This document shows positions 10,107-18,415 of a stretch of 35,581 bases of DNA, piece by piece. The stretch lies in assembly GCA_025455785.1 (NCBI GenBank), contig JALOLV010000017.1, forward strand, positions 1 to 35,581, given 5' to 3'. Each line of letters begins with the position of its first letter. Position 1 is the stretch's first letter. Made by a program: the position numbers and the translations under genes. The notes below the pieces were generated by a model. That model had not been told where the DNA came from. It did not search any database and saw only the letters and a program-made list of their open reading frames with translations. This stretch comes from Spirosomataceae bacterium. Its GTDB lineage: Bacteria > Bacteroidota > Bacteroidia > Cytophagales > Spirosomataceae.

Positions 10107-10928
10107 ATGGAAAAAAAGACTACAGCCCCAGCCAAAGCGGCAGCTCCAAAATCATCAGGTGGTGGATTGAATCCAACGTTTGTAATTCCAATTCTTTTAA
10201 TTATTGCATTACTCATTTATTTCTTATTATTAGGTGATGCAGCCAACTTCGAAGATGCACTCAAGAAAAAACCAAAGAATGCACTCGGTATTATCTATTC
10301 AGGTGGTATCATCGTACCATTCCTTATCACATTCATGCTTACAATGATTGTTTTCTCAATCGAGCGTTTCATCACTATCGGTAAAGCAGGTGGTTCTGGC
10401 AACTTAGACGCATTCGTTCGCAAAGTGCGTTCTTTACTTGACCAAAACAACATTGCTGATGCTATCAAAGAGTGCGACAAACAAAAAGGTTCGGTTGGAA
10501 ACGTTGCTAAGACTGCATTACAGAAATATGCTCAATTAGCAAGCGACACAACAATGGCAAAAGACCAAAAATTAGTAGCGTTGCAAAAAGAAGTTGACGA
10601 AGCTACAACTCTTGAGCTTCCGATGTTAGAGAAAAACCTTACTATCCTTTCGACATTAGCATCTGTTTCAACACTCGTTGCCCTTCTTGGAACCGTAATC
10701 GGGATGATTCGTTCATTCTTCGCACTTGGTTCTGGTGGTGGTGCTCCGGATGCGTCTGAACTTGCAAACGGTATTGCAGAAGCCTTGATTAACACCGCTC
10801 TTGGTATCGGTACTTCGGCTTTCGCAATCATGTTCTATAACTTCTTCACCTCTAAAATTGACGGTTTAACTTACAAAATTGACGAAATCGGAATGAGCCT
10901 TCAGCAGAGTTTCGCTGCTCATCACTAA
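10107..10928 (+). CDS. exbB: MotA/TolQ/ExbB proton channel family protein
   Basis: Three TM segments; LSTLASVSTLVALLGTVIGMIRSFFALGSGG and ELANGIAEALINTALGIGTSAFAIMFYNFF typical of ExbB/TolQ. Confidence 0.93.
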   Translation: MEKKTTAPAKAAAPKSSGGGLNPTFVIPILLIIALLIYFLLLGDAANFEDALKKKPKNALGIIYSGGIIVPFLITFMLTMIVFSIERFITIGKAGGSGNLDAFVRKVRSLLDQNNIADAIKECDKQKGSVGNVAKTALQKYAQLASDTTMAKDQKLVALQKEVDEATTLELPMLEKNLTILSTLASVSTLVALLGTVIGMIRSFFALGSGGGAPDASELANGIAEALINTALGIGTSAFAIMFYNFFTSKIDGLTYKIDEIGMSLQQSFAAHH

Positions 10929-11013
10929 GATTTTGAATGCCTCGGCATCCAAGACCCAAAGTGATACTATTTGTTGGTACAGATTATTTTAAAACAAAAA
11001 AGTAGAAGGCAAA

Positions 11014-11613
11014 ATGGCAATTGTAAAACCAAAACGAAGCGGTCCGTCGATGGACATGACCGCGATGTGTGACGTAGCTTTCTTGTTATTGACATTCTTT
11101 ATCATGACTACCCAGTTCAAGAGTCAAGAATCAGTAACAATTGATACGCCAACATCTATTTCGGAAGAGAAAGTACCCGAGAAAGACCTTGCCCAAATAT
11201 CTATCGATAACAACGGTAAGTACTACTTTGGTGTTGTCAATCCTAAAGATAGATTTGCCATCATCAAAGCGATGAATGACAAATATGGTGCAGGATTGAC
11301 CGACCAAGAACAAGCAAGATTTACAAGACTCGCAGAAGTTGGAGTTTCGATTACTCAATTAAAAGGGTATTTGAACCTATCTGAAGTTCAAAGAGGTAAA
11401 GTAAAAATTGAGGGTATTCCGAATGACAGCACGAAGAGCGAATTAGTGGATTGGGTAAAAACATATCTTACAGATGTGAACCCACAAGCTAAATTGGCGA
11501 TTAAGGGAGACGTTAAAACACAGTATCCTGCGATTAAGAGTTTGTTCAACGAATTAGGCAAAAACGACATCAACAAGTTTCGTTTAGTAACCGATGCTGA
11601 GAACCAAGAGTAG
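11014..11613 (+). CDS. exbD: ExbD/TolR family biopolymer transport protein (first copy)
   Basis: SGPSMDMTAMCDVAFLLLTFFIMTTQFKSQE N-terminal TM with conserved Asp; periplasmic domain. Confidence 0.92.
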   Translation: MAIVKPKRSGPSMDMTAMCDVAFLLLTFFIMTTQFKSQESVTIDTPTSISEEKVPEKDLAQISIDNNGKYYFGVVNPKDRFAIIKAMNDKYGAGLTDQEQARFTRLAEVGVSITQLKGYLNLSEVQRGKVKIEGIPNDSTKSELVDWVKTYLTDVNPQAKLAIKGDVKTQYPAIKSLFNELGKNDINKFRLVTDAENQE

Positions 11614-11647
11614 TATATTGAAATAACTTTTAAAAAGATATACCAGT

Positions 11648-12205
11648 ATGGCAGAAATACAGGACTCAGGTGGTGGTGGTAAAGGCGATGGTAAGGTTCG
11701 GGTAGCCAAGAAGTCGGGGAAACCCGACATGACACCAATGGTGGATTTGGGCTTCTTGCTTATTACATTCTTTATGTACACCACGACGTTCAGCAAGCCA
11801 AACGCTATGAAGCTGAACATGCCTGATAAACCAAAAGAAAACGAGCCACCGCAAGAACAACCAGAAATTAAGGTATCTAACACGATTACCGTAATCATGG
11901 GCAAAGATGACCGTGTCTTTTGGCATCAAAAACCAGTAACCGAATTGACAGCAGCAGACTTAAACGAGTCTAACTATTCGGCAGAGGGAATCCGTCAGGA
12001 TATTTTGAAACGTAAAGCAAACGCACTCGACGTTAATAAATTTACGGTAATCATCAAACCTACGGATGACTGCACTTGGAAAAATACCGTTGATATGCTC
12101 GATGAAATGGCCGTAACAAAGTCAGAAATCTATGCAATCGTAGATATTTCTCCGAAAGAATTAGAGGCATATAAGCAAAAAATTGCTACTCCTAAACCTC
12201 AATAA
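11648..12205 (+). CDS. exbD: ExbD/TolR family biopolymer transport protein (second copy)
   Basis: KPDMTPMVDLGFLLITFFMYTTTFSKPNAMKLNMP; adjacent to the first exbD. Confidence 0.92.
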   Translation: MAEIQDSGGGGKGDGKVRVAKKSGKPDMTPMVDLGFLLITFFMYTTTFSKPNAMKLNMPDKPKENEPPQEQPEIKVSNTITVIMGKDDRVFWHQKPVTELTAADLNESNYSAEGIRQDILKRKANALDVNKFTVIIKPTDDCTWKNTVDMLDEMAVTKSEIYAIVDISPKELEAYKQKIATPKPQ

Positions 12206-12240
12206 TAATCTAAGGTAAAACAATTAAATATTGCAAAGAC

Positions 12241-13074
12241 ATGGAACAACCAAAAAATGCAAGTAATCTTACCTTAGATGAAATCGTATTTGCAAACCGT
12301 AACAGAGAATACGGTGCTTATACGCTAAGGAAAAATTACGCCAAATATCTTACAAGGGCAGCTTTATTAGGTGTTGGTCTTTTTGGAGGAATGGTTTTGG
12401 CAGCTTGGGGCTTCAACAAATTCGGTAAATCCGAAGAAGATGAACTTCAAACGGTTGAAATCGACCTTTCAAAATTGAAAGAGGAAAAACAGGAAGAGAA
12501 AAAGCCTGAACTTCCGCCACCACCGCCGCCACCAGAGCAAAAACCACCAGAGGTTGCACAAATCAAGTTTTTACCTCCTGAGCCAAAAGCTGATGAAGAG
12601 GTAAAACAAGAAGAGCCGCCACCAAAGATGGAAGAAACCGAAAAGGCGGTTATCTCTAACGTAACAAAAGAAGGTGAGGAGTCTGAAGAAATCGCAGCAG
12701 CACCACCACCACCTGTCGAAGAAGCAAAACCTGCCGAAATCGAAAAACCGAGAGAAGATGAAATCTTTACATCGGTTGAGCAGCAGCCGGAGTTCCCGGG
12801 TGGTAATATAGAAGCTCTTAAATACATCGGTAAAAACCTTAAATATCCTTCGGCAGCACAACGTGCCAACGTTTCGGGTAAAGTGTTTGTTAAATTCGTT
12901 GTAGAAAAAGATGGTTCTATCGGTGATGTACAGATTCTAAAAGGTATCGGTTTTGGTTGTGATGAAGAAGCATCTCGCGTAATCAAAACAATGCCTAAGT
13001 GGAGTCCGGGTAAACAAAACGGACGTAACGTTCGTGTATGGTTTACACTTCCGATTTCATTCGTTCTCGAATAA
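12241..13074 (+). CDS. tonB: Energy transducer TonB
   Basis: N-terminal TM, proline-rich PPPPPPPEQKPPE linker, C-terminal QPEFPGGNIEALKYIGKNLKYPSAAQRANVSGKVFVKFVVEKDGSI...KMPKWSPGKQNGRNVRVWFTLPISF. Confidence 0.96.
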   Translation: MEQPKNASNLTLDEIVFANRNREYGAYTLRKNYAKYLTRAALLGVGLFGGMVLAAWGFNKFGKSEEDELQTVEIDLSKLKEEKQEEKKPELPPPPPPPEQKPPEVAQIKFLPPEPKADEEVKQEEPPPKMEETEKAVISNVTKEGEESEEIAAAPPPPVEEAKPAEIEKPREDEIFTSVEQQPEFPGGNIEALKYIGKNLKYPSAAQRANVSGKVFVKFVVEKDGSIGDVQILKGIGFGCDEEASRVIKTMPKWSPGKQNGRNVRVWFTLPISFVLE

Positions 13075-13082
13075 TCTGAGTT

Positions 13083-13316
13083 ATGAGACAACATGATTCT
13101 AACAGAACTCGCCAAGTAGTTCAGAAAGTCATGCAATTTGCGGGTGGTCTCTTTGCTTTGGTTTATATAATTTGCGGGTATTTTGTTATCAAGCTGAAAT
13201 GGTTTATGACAAATCTCGACGAATATGTAGCATATAGCTTAGGGGTTCTACTTATTGTATATGGAATTTATCGAGGGTTTCGTACCTATCAAAATCTCAA
13301 AGACTTAATGGATTAA
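13083..13316 (+). CDS. Small membrane protein (77 aa, two predicted TM helices) in the tonB cluster
   Basis: MRQHDSNRTRQVVQKVMQFAGGLFALVYIICGYFVIKLKWFMTNLDEYVAYSLGVLLIVYGIYRGFRTYQNLKDLMD; starts 9 nt after the tonB ORF end. Confidence 0.7.
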   Translation: MRQHDSNRTRQVVQKVMQFAGGLFALVYIICGYFVIKLKWFMTNLDEYVAYSLGVLLIVYGIYRGFRTYQNLKDLMD

Positions 13317-13336
13317 TCTCGGCAAAGTTTCGATAT

Positions 13337-13374
13337 AAAAATGCCATCCTTGCTCATGCGGGATGGCATTTTTT
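13337..13374 (+). terminator. Intrinsic terminator after exbB-exbD-exbD-tonB-small ORF
   Basis: ATGCCATCC (13341-13349) / GGATGGCAT (13361-13369) followed by T5-6. Confidence 0.88.
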
Positions 13375-13535
13375 ATTAATCAAATCGCATTATTGACACA
13401 AAACGTAAAATTTGTACGTGATTCTGAATCAATAAAAATTAATTTTGTGTTTATTCTGAATACTAAGGCAGTTGAAACAAGCGTTAATCACTCAACAAAT
13501 GTTTCAACAATTATAAACTTATCTCTTACGCTCGT

Positions 13536-14450
13536 ATGCTTAGATTAGCATTCATATTGCTCTCTGTTGCAATTCTTCAAAGTTGTTCGCAAAAAGGACA
13601 AGAAAAATCGCTCGAAAACCCGCTCGAAGGAGAAATCTCAATTGCTGCCGATGAATCTTTCCAGCCGATTGTCGATGCCCAAATCATGGCTTACAATGCT
13701 CATTATCCTAAAGCCAAGCTCAATATCAAATATATGCCCGAGCAAAAAGCGGTCAGGCTGATGATGCAAGACTCAGTAGATGTCTGCATTGTGGGGCGGG
13801 CTTTAGATTCGACCGAAATCAAATATTATAAAAATAAAGGTATTTCGTATCTGCCTGCTCGCATGGCTTTAGAGGGCGTTGCATTGATAACAAGTGTAGA
13901 TTCGCCATTAAGTACGATTTCTCTTGATGACCTAAAGGCAATCTTTGACTCGAATTCGGATAAAAAATTGGTTTTTGATAATAGTAATTCGAGCAATCTG
14001 CGATACATGATTGATAAATTGGGTATCAAAAACCTAAATCAAGCGAATATCTTTGCGGCTGATGGCAACAAAGATGTTATCGAACAGGTCAAGACTAATC
14101 CAAACGCAATCGGGGTGATTGGTGCAAGCTGGATAAGCGATGGCGATGACTTGAAAGCACGTGCCATCAAGAAAAGTGTAAAGGTGTTGAGTGTTTCGCA
14201 GAAAGAAGGTGGACGCGGATATTTGCCTATTTATTCCGATTTGAAAGCCCGCCAATATCCCCTCGAACGCAAAGCCTATTTACACACCAAAAAGCACTAT
14301 GGCTTACCAAAAGGCTTTATTCGGTTTTGTTGTGCCCAAATTGGGCAGCTTGTAGTCGAAAAAATGGGACTACTTCCCTACTATGTAATCCCGAAAGAAA
14401 TGGTTGTAGAAAAGACCACAATCACAGAAATGCAAAAAGATAAAAAATAA
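13536..14450 (+). CDS. PstS-like phosphate ABC transporter substrate-binding lipoprotein
   Basis: Lipobox ...AILQSCSQKG; GEISIAADESFQPIVDAQIMAYNAHYPKAKLNIKYMPEQKAVRLMMQDSVDVCIVGRALDSTE, typical of PstS-like proteins. Confidence 0.82.
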   Translation: MLRLAFILLSVAILQSCSQKGQEKSLENPLEGEISIAADESFQPIVDAQIMAYNAHYPKAKLNIKYMPEQKAVRLMMQDSVDVCIVGRALDSTEIKYYKNKGISYLPARMALEGVALITSVDSPLSTISLDDLKAIFDSNSDKKLVFDNSNSSNLRYMIDKLGIKNLNQANIFAADGNKDVIEQVKTNPNAIGVIGASWISDGDDLKARAIKKSVKVLSVSQKEGGRGYLPIYSDLKARQYPLERKAYLHTKKHYGLPKGFIRFCCAQIGQLVVEKMGLLPYYVIPKEMVVEKTTITEMQKDKK

Positions 14451-14643
14451 CAGTTGGTCGTATTTTTTTGTAATTGGGTCAATACTCGTATTGATTTTTC
14501 GATAATCTGAACTTGACTTGCATCATTAACAATTCTATTAACAAACCTAATTCGTCTTGTATTGTCTAAACATCTGAATACAGAATAAATAAAAAGATTA
14601 TTCTAAAAAATTGAAATTTTTTTCGGTATAATCACATTTTATT

Positions 14644-14651
14644 TAACTTTG
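14644..14651 (+). promoter_or_regulatory. Candidate -7 promoter box upstream of the TPR gene
   Basis: TAACTTTG matches TAnnTTTG. It overlaps the ORF-track start, arguing that the true start is the downstream ATG at 14703. Confidence 0.45.
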
Positions 14652-14702
14652 TATTCTTTTCCAAATAAAATAATACGAGAAAAACCTAATCTGAGTGTGA
14701 AA

Positions 14703-16418
14703 ATGAAGAAGATTCTGAAGTCTTTGTCAGTAGCGTTGATGGCCGCTATGACCCTATCCCTCAACACAATTGCCCAAACGGTGCAGGACGGTTTGAGACA
14801 TTTGGACGCCGAACGCTACAATGCGGCAGGCACTGTTTTTGGGAATTTGGTTGCGTCTGCACCAACCGCCGAAAACTATTTTTATCAAGGATATTACTAC
14901 CTCAACTTACCTGAGCCAGACTTGGCAAAGGCTAAAGAAGCGTTTGACAAAGGTGTAGCCCTTGATGCCAAAAGACCTGACCCAATCTGTCGTGTAGGTC
15001 TTGGTACTGTGAAGTTGTTGTCGGGAGACCGTGCTGGTGCAAAAGCAGATTTCGATTTAATCAAAAAAGATACGAAGAATAAAAACTCAGATGTGTTGTT
15101 CCGTATCGGAGAGGCTTACACACTGTCAGAGAAAATCAATGACCCAGCCGAAGCCGTAAGCAACATTGATGCAGCTTTATTGCTCCAAAAAGTTAAGAAC
15201 AATCCTGATTACTACATCGCATTGTCGCAGGCTTATTACATCAAAAACGATGGAGGCCCTGCTATGACCGCTCTCGAAAACGCTTTGAGAATGGGTCAAA
15301 AAGCAGCCAAAATCAATACTTTGATGGCTCGTGTTTGGTATCAAGGTAAAAGCTACCAAAGAATGAAAGAGCTTTTGGATGCTGCAATTGCTGCCGATGC
15401 AGACCACGCCCCTGCGTATGACTTCATGGCAAAACTTTTCACAACATTTGGTAACTATAAATCGGCCGCAAAATACGCTGATTTGTACCTCCAGAAAAGT
15501 GATGCAGACGACAAAGCAAAGCTAAGATATGTAAAATTAGCTTTCTCTATTAAAGATTATGAAGGTACTTTGAAGGTTTTGAACGAAATCAAAAATACTG
15601 TTAAAGACCCAATCAAATATCGTTTAGAAGGTTTCTCTTTGTTTGAGTTAGGCAAATGTGCTGAGGCAATCCCGATGATTCAGAAGTTCATCAACGAAGC
15701 CGAAAAAGACCGTATCTTACCGTTGGATTATGGTTATTTAGGACGCTCGTATTCTTGTATCAAAGACGATGCTAACAAGAAAGCCAACGATTCTCTCGGG
15801 ATAGTTTACATGGAAAAAGCAATCGAACTGGGAGATACAACATACAACTACGCCGACGCAATCGCCGTAAATTATAAAAACAGCAAGCAGTGGGCAAAAG
15901 CCGCTGGTGTTTACCAAAAAGTTATTGATAAATCGAAAAAACCAAGCGGTACAGATTTCTTTAACTTGGCGTCTGCTTTATACAACGCTCGTGACTGGAA
16001 AGCGGCCGAAGCAGCTTATGCTAAAGTGTGTGAATCATACAAAGATACTTGGGCTCCGCCATATTTATCTCGTGCGAGAGCTGCCCAGTATGCCAACCAA
16101 AGCGACAGCGTTTATGTAGCAACGTTTGCGGCAGCACCATTGTACGAAGCGTATCTGTCGGTATTGAAAGATAAAGACAAAGAAACCGCAGCCGGTAAGA
16201 AGGGAGCAGCCGAAGCCCTTGGTTATCTGGGAACAAAAGCCCTTTTGATTGACAAGGATATTCCGAAAGCAACAAATCTCTTAAACGAAGCTTTGAAGTT
16301 TGACCCAGCTAACACAAACGTTCAGAAGGTTCTACAAAGCATAACTGGAGGAGCTACTCCGACATCCACCCCAGCACCAAACAACGGTAGTGGTGGCACG
16401 GGGGCGAATCCGAAGTAA
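14703..16418 (+). CDS. Secreted tetratricopeptide-repeat protein
   Basis: Signal peptide MKKILKSLSVALMAAMTLSLNTIAQ followed by multiple TPR-like helical repeats (e.g. AENYFYQGYYYLNLPEPDLAKAKEAFDKGVALD). Confidence 0.85.
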   Translation: MKKILKSLSVALMAAMTLSLNTIAQTVQDGLRHLDAERYNAAGTVFGNLVASAPTAENYFYQGYYYLNLPEPDLAKAKEAFDKGVALDAKRPDPICRVGLGTVKLLSGDRAGAKADFDLIKKDTKNKNSDVLFRIGEAYTLSEKINDPAEAVSNIDAALLLQKVKNNPDYYIALSQAYYIKNDGGPAMTALENALRMGQKAAKINTLMARVWYQGKSYQRMKELLDAAIAADADHAPAYDFMAKLFTTFGNYKSAAKYADLYLQKSDADDKAKLRYVKLAFSIKDYEGTLKVLNEIKNTVKDPIKYRLEGFSLFELGKCAEAIPMIQKFINEAEKDRILPLDYGYLGRSYSCIKDDANKKANDSLGIVYMEKAIELGDTTYNYADAIAVNYKNSKQWAKAAGVYQKVIDKSKKPSGTDFFNLASALYNARDWKAAEAAYAKVCESYKDTWAPPYLSRARAAQYANQSDSVYVATFAAAPLYEAYLSVLKDKDKETAAGKKGAAEALGYLGTKALLIDKDIPKATNLLNEALKFDPANTNVQKVLQSITGGATPTSTPAPNNGSGGTGANPK

Positions 16419-16438
16419 GTTTGCTGAAAATAAATACG

Positions 16439-16472
16439 AAAAATGGTATGTCGGTCTGACATACCATTTTTT
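16439..16472 (+). terminator. Intrinsic terminator after TPR gene
   Basis: AAATGGTATGTC (16441-16452), loop GGTCT, GACATACCATTT (16458-16469), followed by T-rich tract. Confidence 0.88.
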
Positions 16473-16604
16473 ATTGCCCAATCTATTCTAATTCACCAAA
16501 TAATTTAAGGCAAAAAGTGTAATTTCTAAAAATTGCTTTTATTTTTGCCCCACAACAACCAAAAGCTACTCATTGTATTGACGACTTACCGATAAATAGA
16601 AAAT

Positions 16605-17177
16605 ATGTTTAATCTTGTCATTTTTGGCCCTCCCGGTGCGGGAAAAGGTACGCAATCCGATAAAATTATTGCAAAATACAACTTGGCTCACTGCTCGACG
16701 GGCGATATGTTCAGAATGCACGTAAGTAATCAGACTGAACTGGGCAGAAAAGTAAAAGAAATCATGGATAGCGGCCAGCTTGTTCCTGATTCGATTACGA
16801 TTGAGATGCTCGAAGACGCTGTTCAGCGAAACAAAGATGCGACAGGTTTTATCTACGATGGTTTTCCTCGGACAGTTCCGCAAGCCGAGGCCTTAGACAA
16901 ATTCTTGGCAGATAAAGGACAACAGATTGATTTGGTTTTGCAATTGGATGTAACCGAAGAAGAAATCAAGCATCGTATTGCCGAAAGACAGAAGATTAGT
17001 GGTCGTGCAGACGATGATGCCTCGAAATTAATCAAAAGAATTGACGAATATTTTAATAAGACAATTCATGTTTTGCCGTACTACCAAAGCCAAGGAAAAG
17101 TGGTGAAAATTAACGGAATCGGCGAAATTGAAGCCATCTTCGGCATCATTTGTGCTGCAATTGATGCAAAAATATAG
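16605..17177 (+). CDS. adk: Adenylate kinase
   Basis: MFNLVIFGPPGAGKGTQSDKIIAKYNLAHCSTGDMFR, GFIYDGFPRTVPQAEALD. Confidence 0.97.
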   Translation: MFNLVIFGPPGAGKGTQSDKIIAKYNLAHCSTGDMFRMHVSNQTELGRKVKEIMDSGQLVPDSITIEMLEDAVQRNKDATGFIYDGFPRTVPQAEALDKFLADKGQQIDLVLQLDVTEEEIKHRIAERQKISGRADDDASKLIKRIDEYFNKTIHVLPYYQSQGKVVKINGIGEIEAIFGIICAAIDAKI

Positions 17178-17254
17178 TTCAAAGTTCGAGGCTCAAAGTT
17201 CAAGGTTCGAGGTTTTTATCTTAACTTTGAGCTTTGAACGCAGAACATTGAACT
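17176..17254. repeat. Imperfect inverted repeat made of 'AGTTCAAAGTTC'-type words in adk-obgE spacer
   Basis: Left arm 17176-17207 AGTTCAAAGTTCGAGGCTCAAAGTTCAAGGTT; right arm 17223-17254 AACTTTGAGCTTTGAACGCAGAACATTGAACT. By hand about 25/32 positions are complementary. Confidence 0.75.
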
Positions 17255-17259
17255 AAAGA

Positions 17260-18252
17260 ATGACATCAAATTTCATAGATTACGTAAAAATAAACCTCAA
17301 GTCGGGAAACGGTGGAGCAGGTTCGAGGCATTTCAGACGTGAAAAACACGTTGATAAAGGTGGCCCTGATGGTGGTGATGGCGGTAGAGGCGGGCATATA
17401 ATTTTGAGAGGAAGTACCCAGCAATGGACACTCCTACACCTCAAATATAGAAAGCACATCAAAGCCGACCACGGAAACGCTGGCGAAGGCGGCAGACGTA
17501 CCGGGGCTCAAGGCGAAGATGTAATTATCGAGGTGCCTCTCGGAACGATTGCCAAAGATGCCGAAACTGGCGAAAAACTATTAGAAATAACCGAAAACGG
17601 TCAGGAGGCTGTCGTTTTGTCGGGTGGTAGAGGCGGACTCGGGAATCATCACTTTAAGAGTTCGACCAAACAAGCTCCTGATTATGCTCAACCCGGCGAA
17701 CCGGGACTCGAAAAATGGGTTATTTTAGAATTAAAATTACTGGCAGACGTCGGTCTCGTAGGATTCCCAAATGCTGGTAAATCTACCCTACTCTCAGTCA
17801 TATCGGCAGCAAAACCCGAAATTGCCGATTATGCTTTTACAACCCTCGTACCCAATCTTGGCGTGGTCTCGTATCGAGATTACCAATCGTTTGTTGTTGC
17901 CGATATTCCCGGAATCATCGAAGGAGCATCGCAAGGCAAAGGTCTCGGTCTTCGATTTTTGAGACACATTGAGCGAAATTCAATTCTTTTGTTTTTGGTT
18001 TCGGCCAATGCAAAAGATGTGATGAAGGAATACAATACGCTTTTGAATGAGCTAAAACTTTATAACCCAGAATTGTTGGATAAAAAAAGGCTTTTGGCAG
18101 TCTCGAAGTGTGACTTGATAGACGATAAGGCTATTAAAAAAATTGAGAAAAAAATTCCTGCTGATTTACCGCACGTTTTCTTTTCGTCGATAGCAAACTT
18201 AGGTCTGCAAGAACTAAAAGACATGATTTGGGAGCATTTACACGATAAATAA
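17260..18252 (+). CDS. obgE: GTPase Obg/CgtA
   Basis: Obg fold [48 protein letters not shown] domain [49 protein letters not shown]. Confidence 0.97.
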   Translation: MTSNFIDYVKINLKSGNGGAGSRHFRREKHVDKGGPDGGDGGRGGHIILRGSTQQWTLLHLKYRKHIKADHGNAGEGGRRTGAQGEDVIIEVPLGTIAKDAETGEKLLEITENGQEAVVLSGGRGGLGNHHFKSSTKQAPDYAQPGEPGLEKWVILELKLLADVGLVGFPNAGKSTLLSVISAAKPEIADYAFTTLVPNLGVVSYRDYQSFVVADIPGIIEGASQGKGLGLRFLRHIERNSILLFLVSANAKDVMKEYNTLLNELKLYNPELLDKKRLLAVSKCDLIDDKAIKKIEKKIPADLPHVFFSSIANLGLQELKDMIWEHLHDK

Positions 18253-18276
18253 TATTGCAGGATATATATTTGGTTA

Positions 18277-18309
18277 TTATTCATATCCTACGATTTAGGG
18301 TATGAATAA
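18277..18309. terminator. Hairpin after obgE (possible terminator)
   Basis: TTATTCATATCCTA (18277-18290) / TAGGGTATGAATAA (18296-18309), one G-T pair, loop CGATT; followed by CATCAATTTTATT. Confidence 0.45.
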
Positions 18310-18415
18310 CATCAATTTTATTAAATCCATTTCCAACTTTTTTCGCTAAATTAGAATCATTGTAAGGAAAAAAAGGTGGCTCAAAGCTACCGTAAGTGAA
18401 CTGTAAGCTATTGTC

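Noticed and set aside
12447-13136. 229-aa minus-strand ORF opposite tonB
   Set aside because: Ser/Gly-rich product arising from the antisense of the Pro/Glu-rich TonB linker; no start context or domain.
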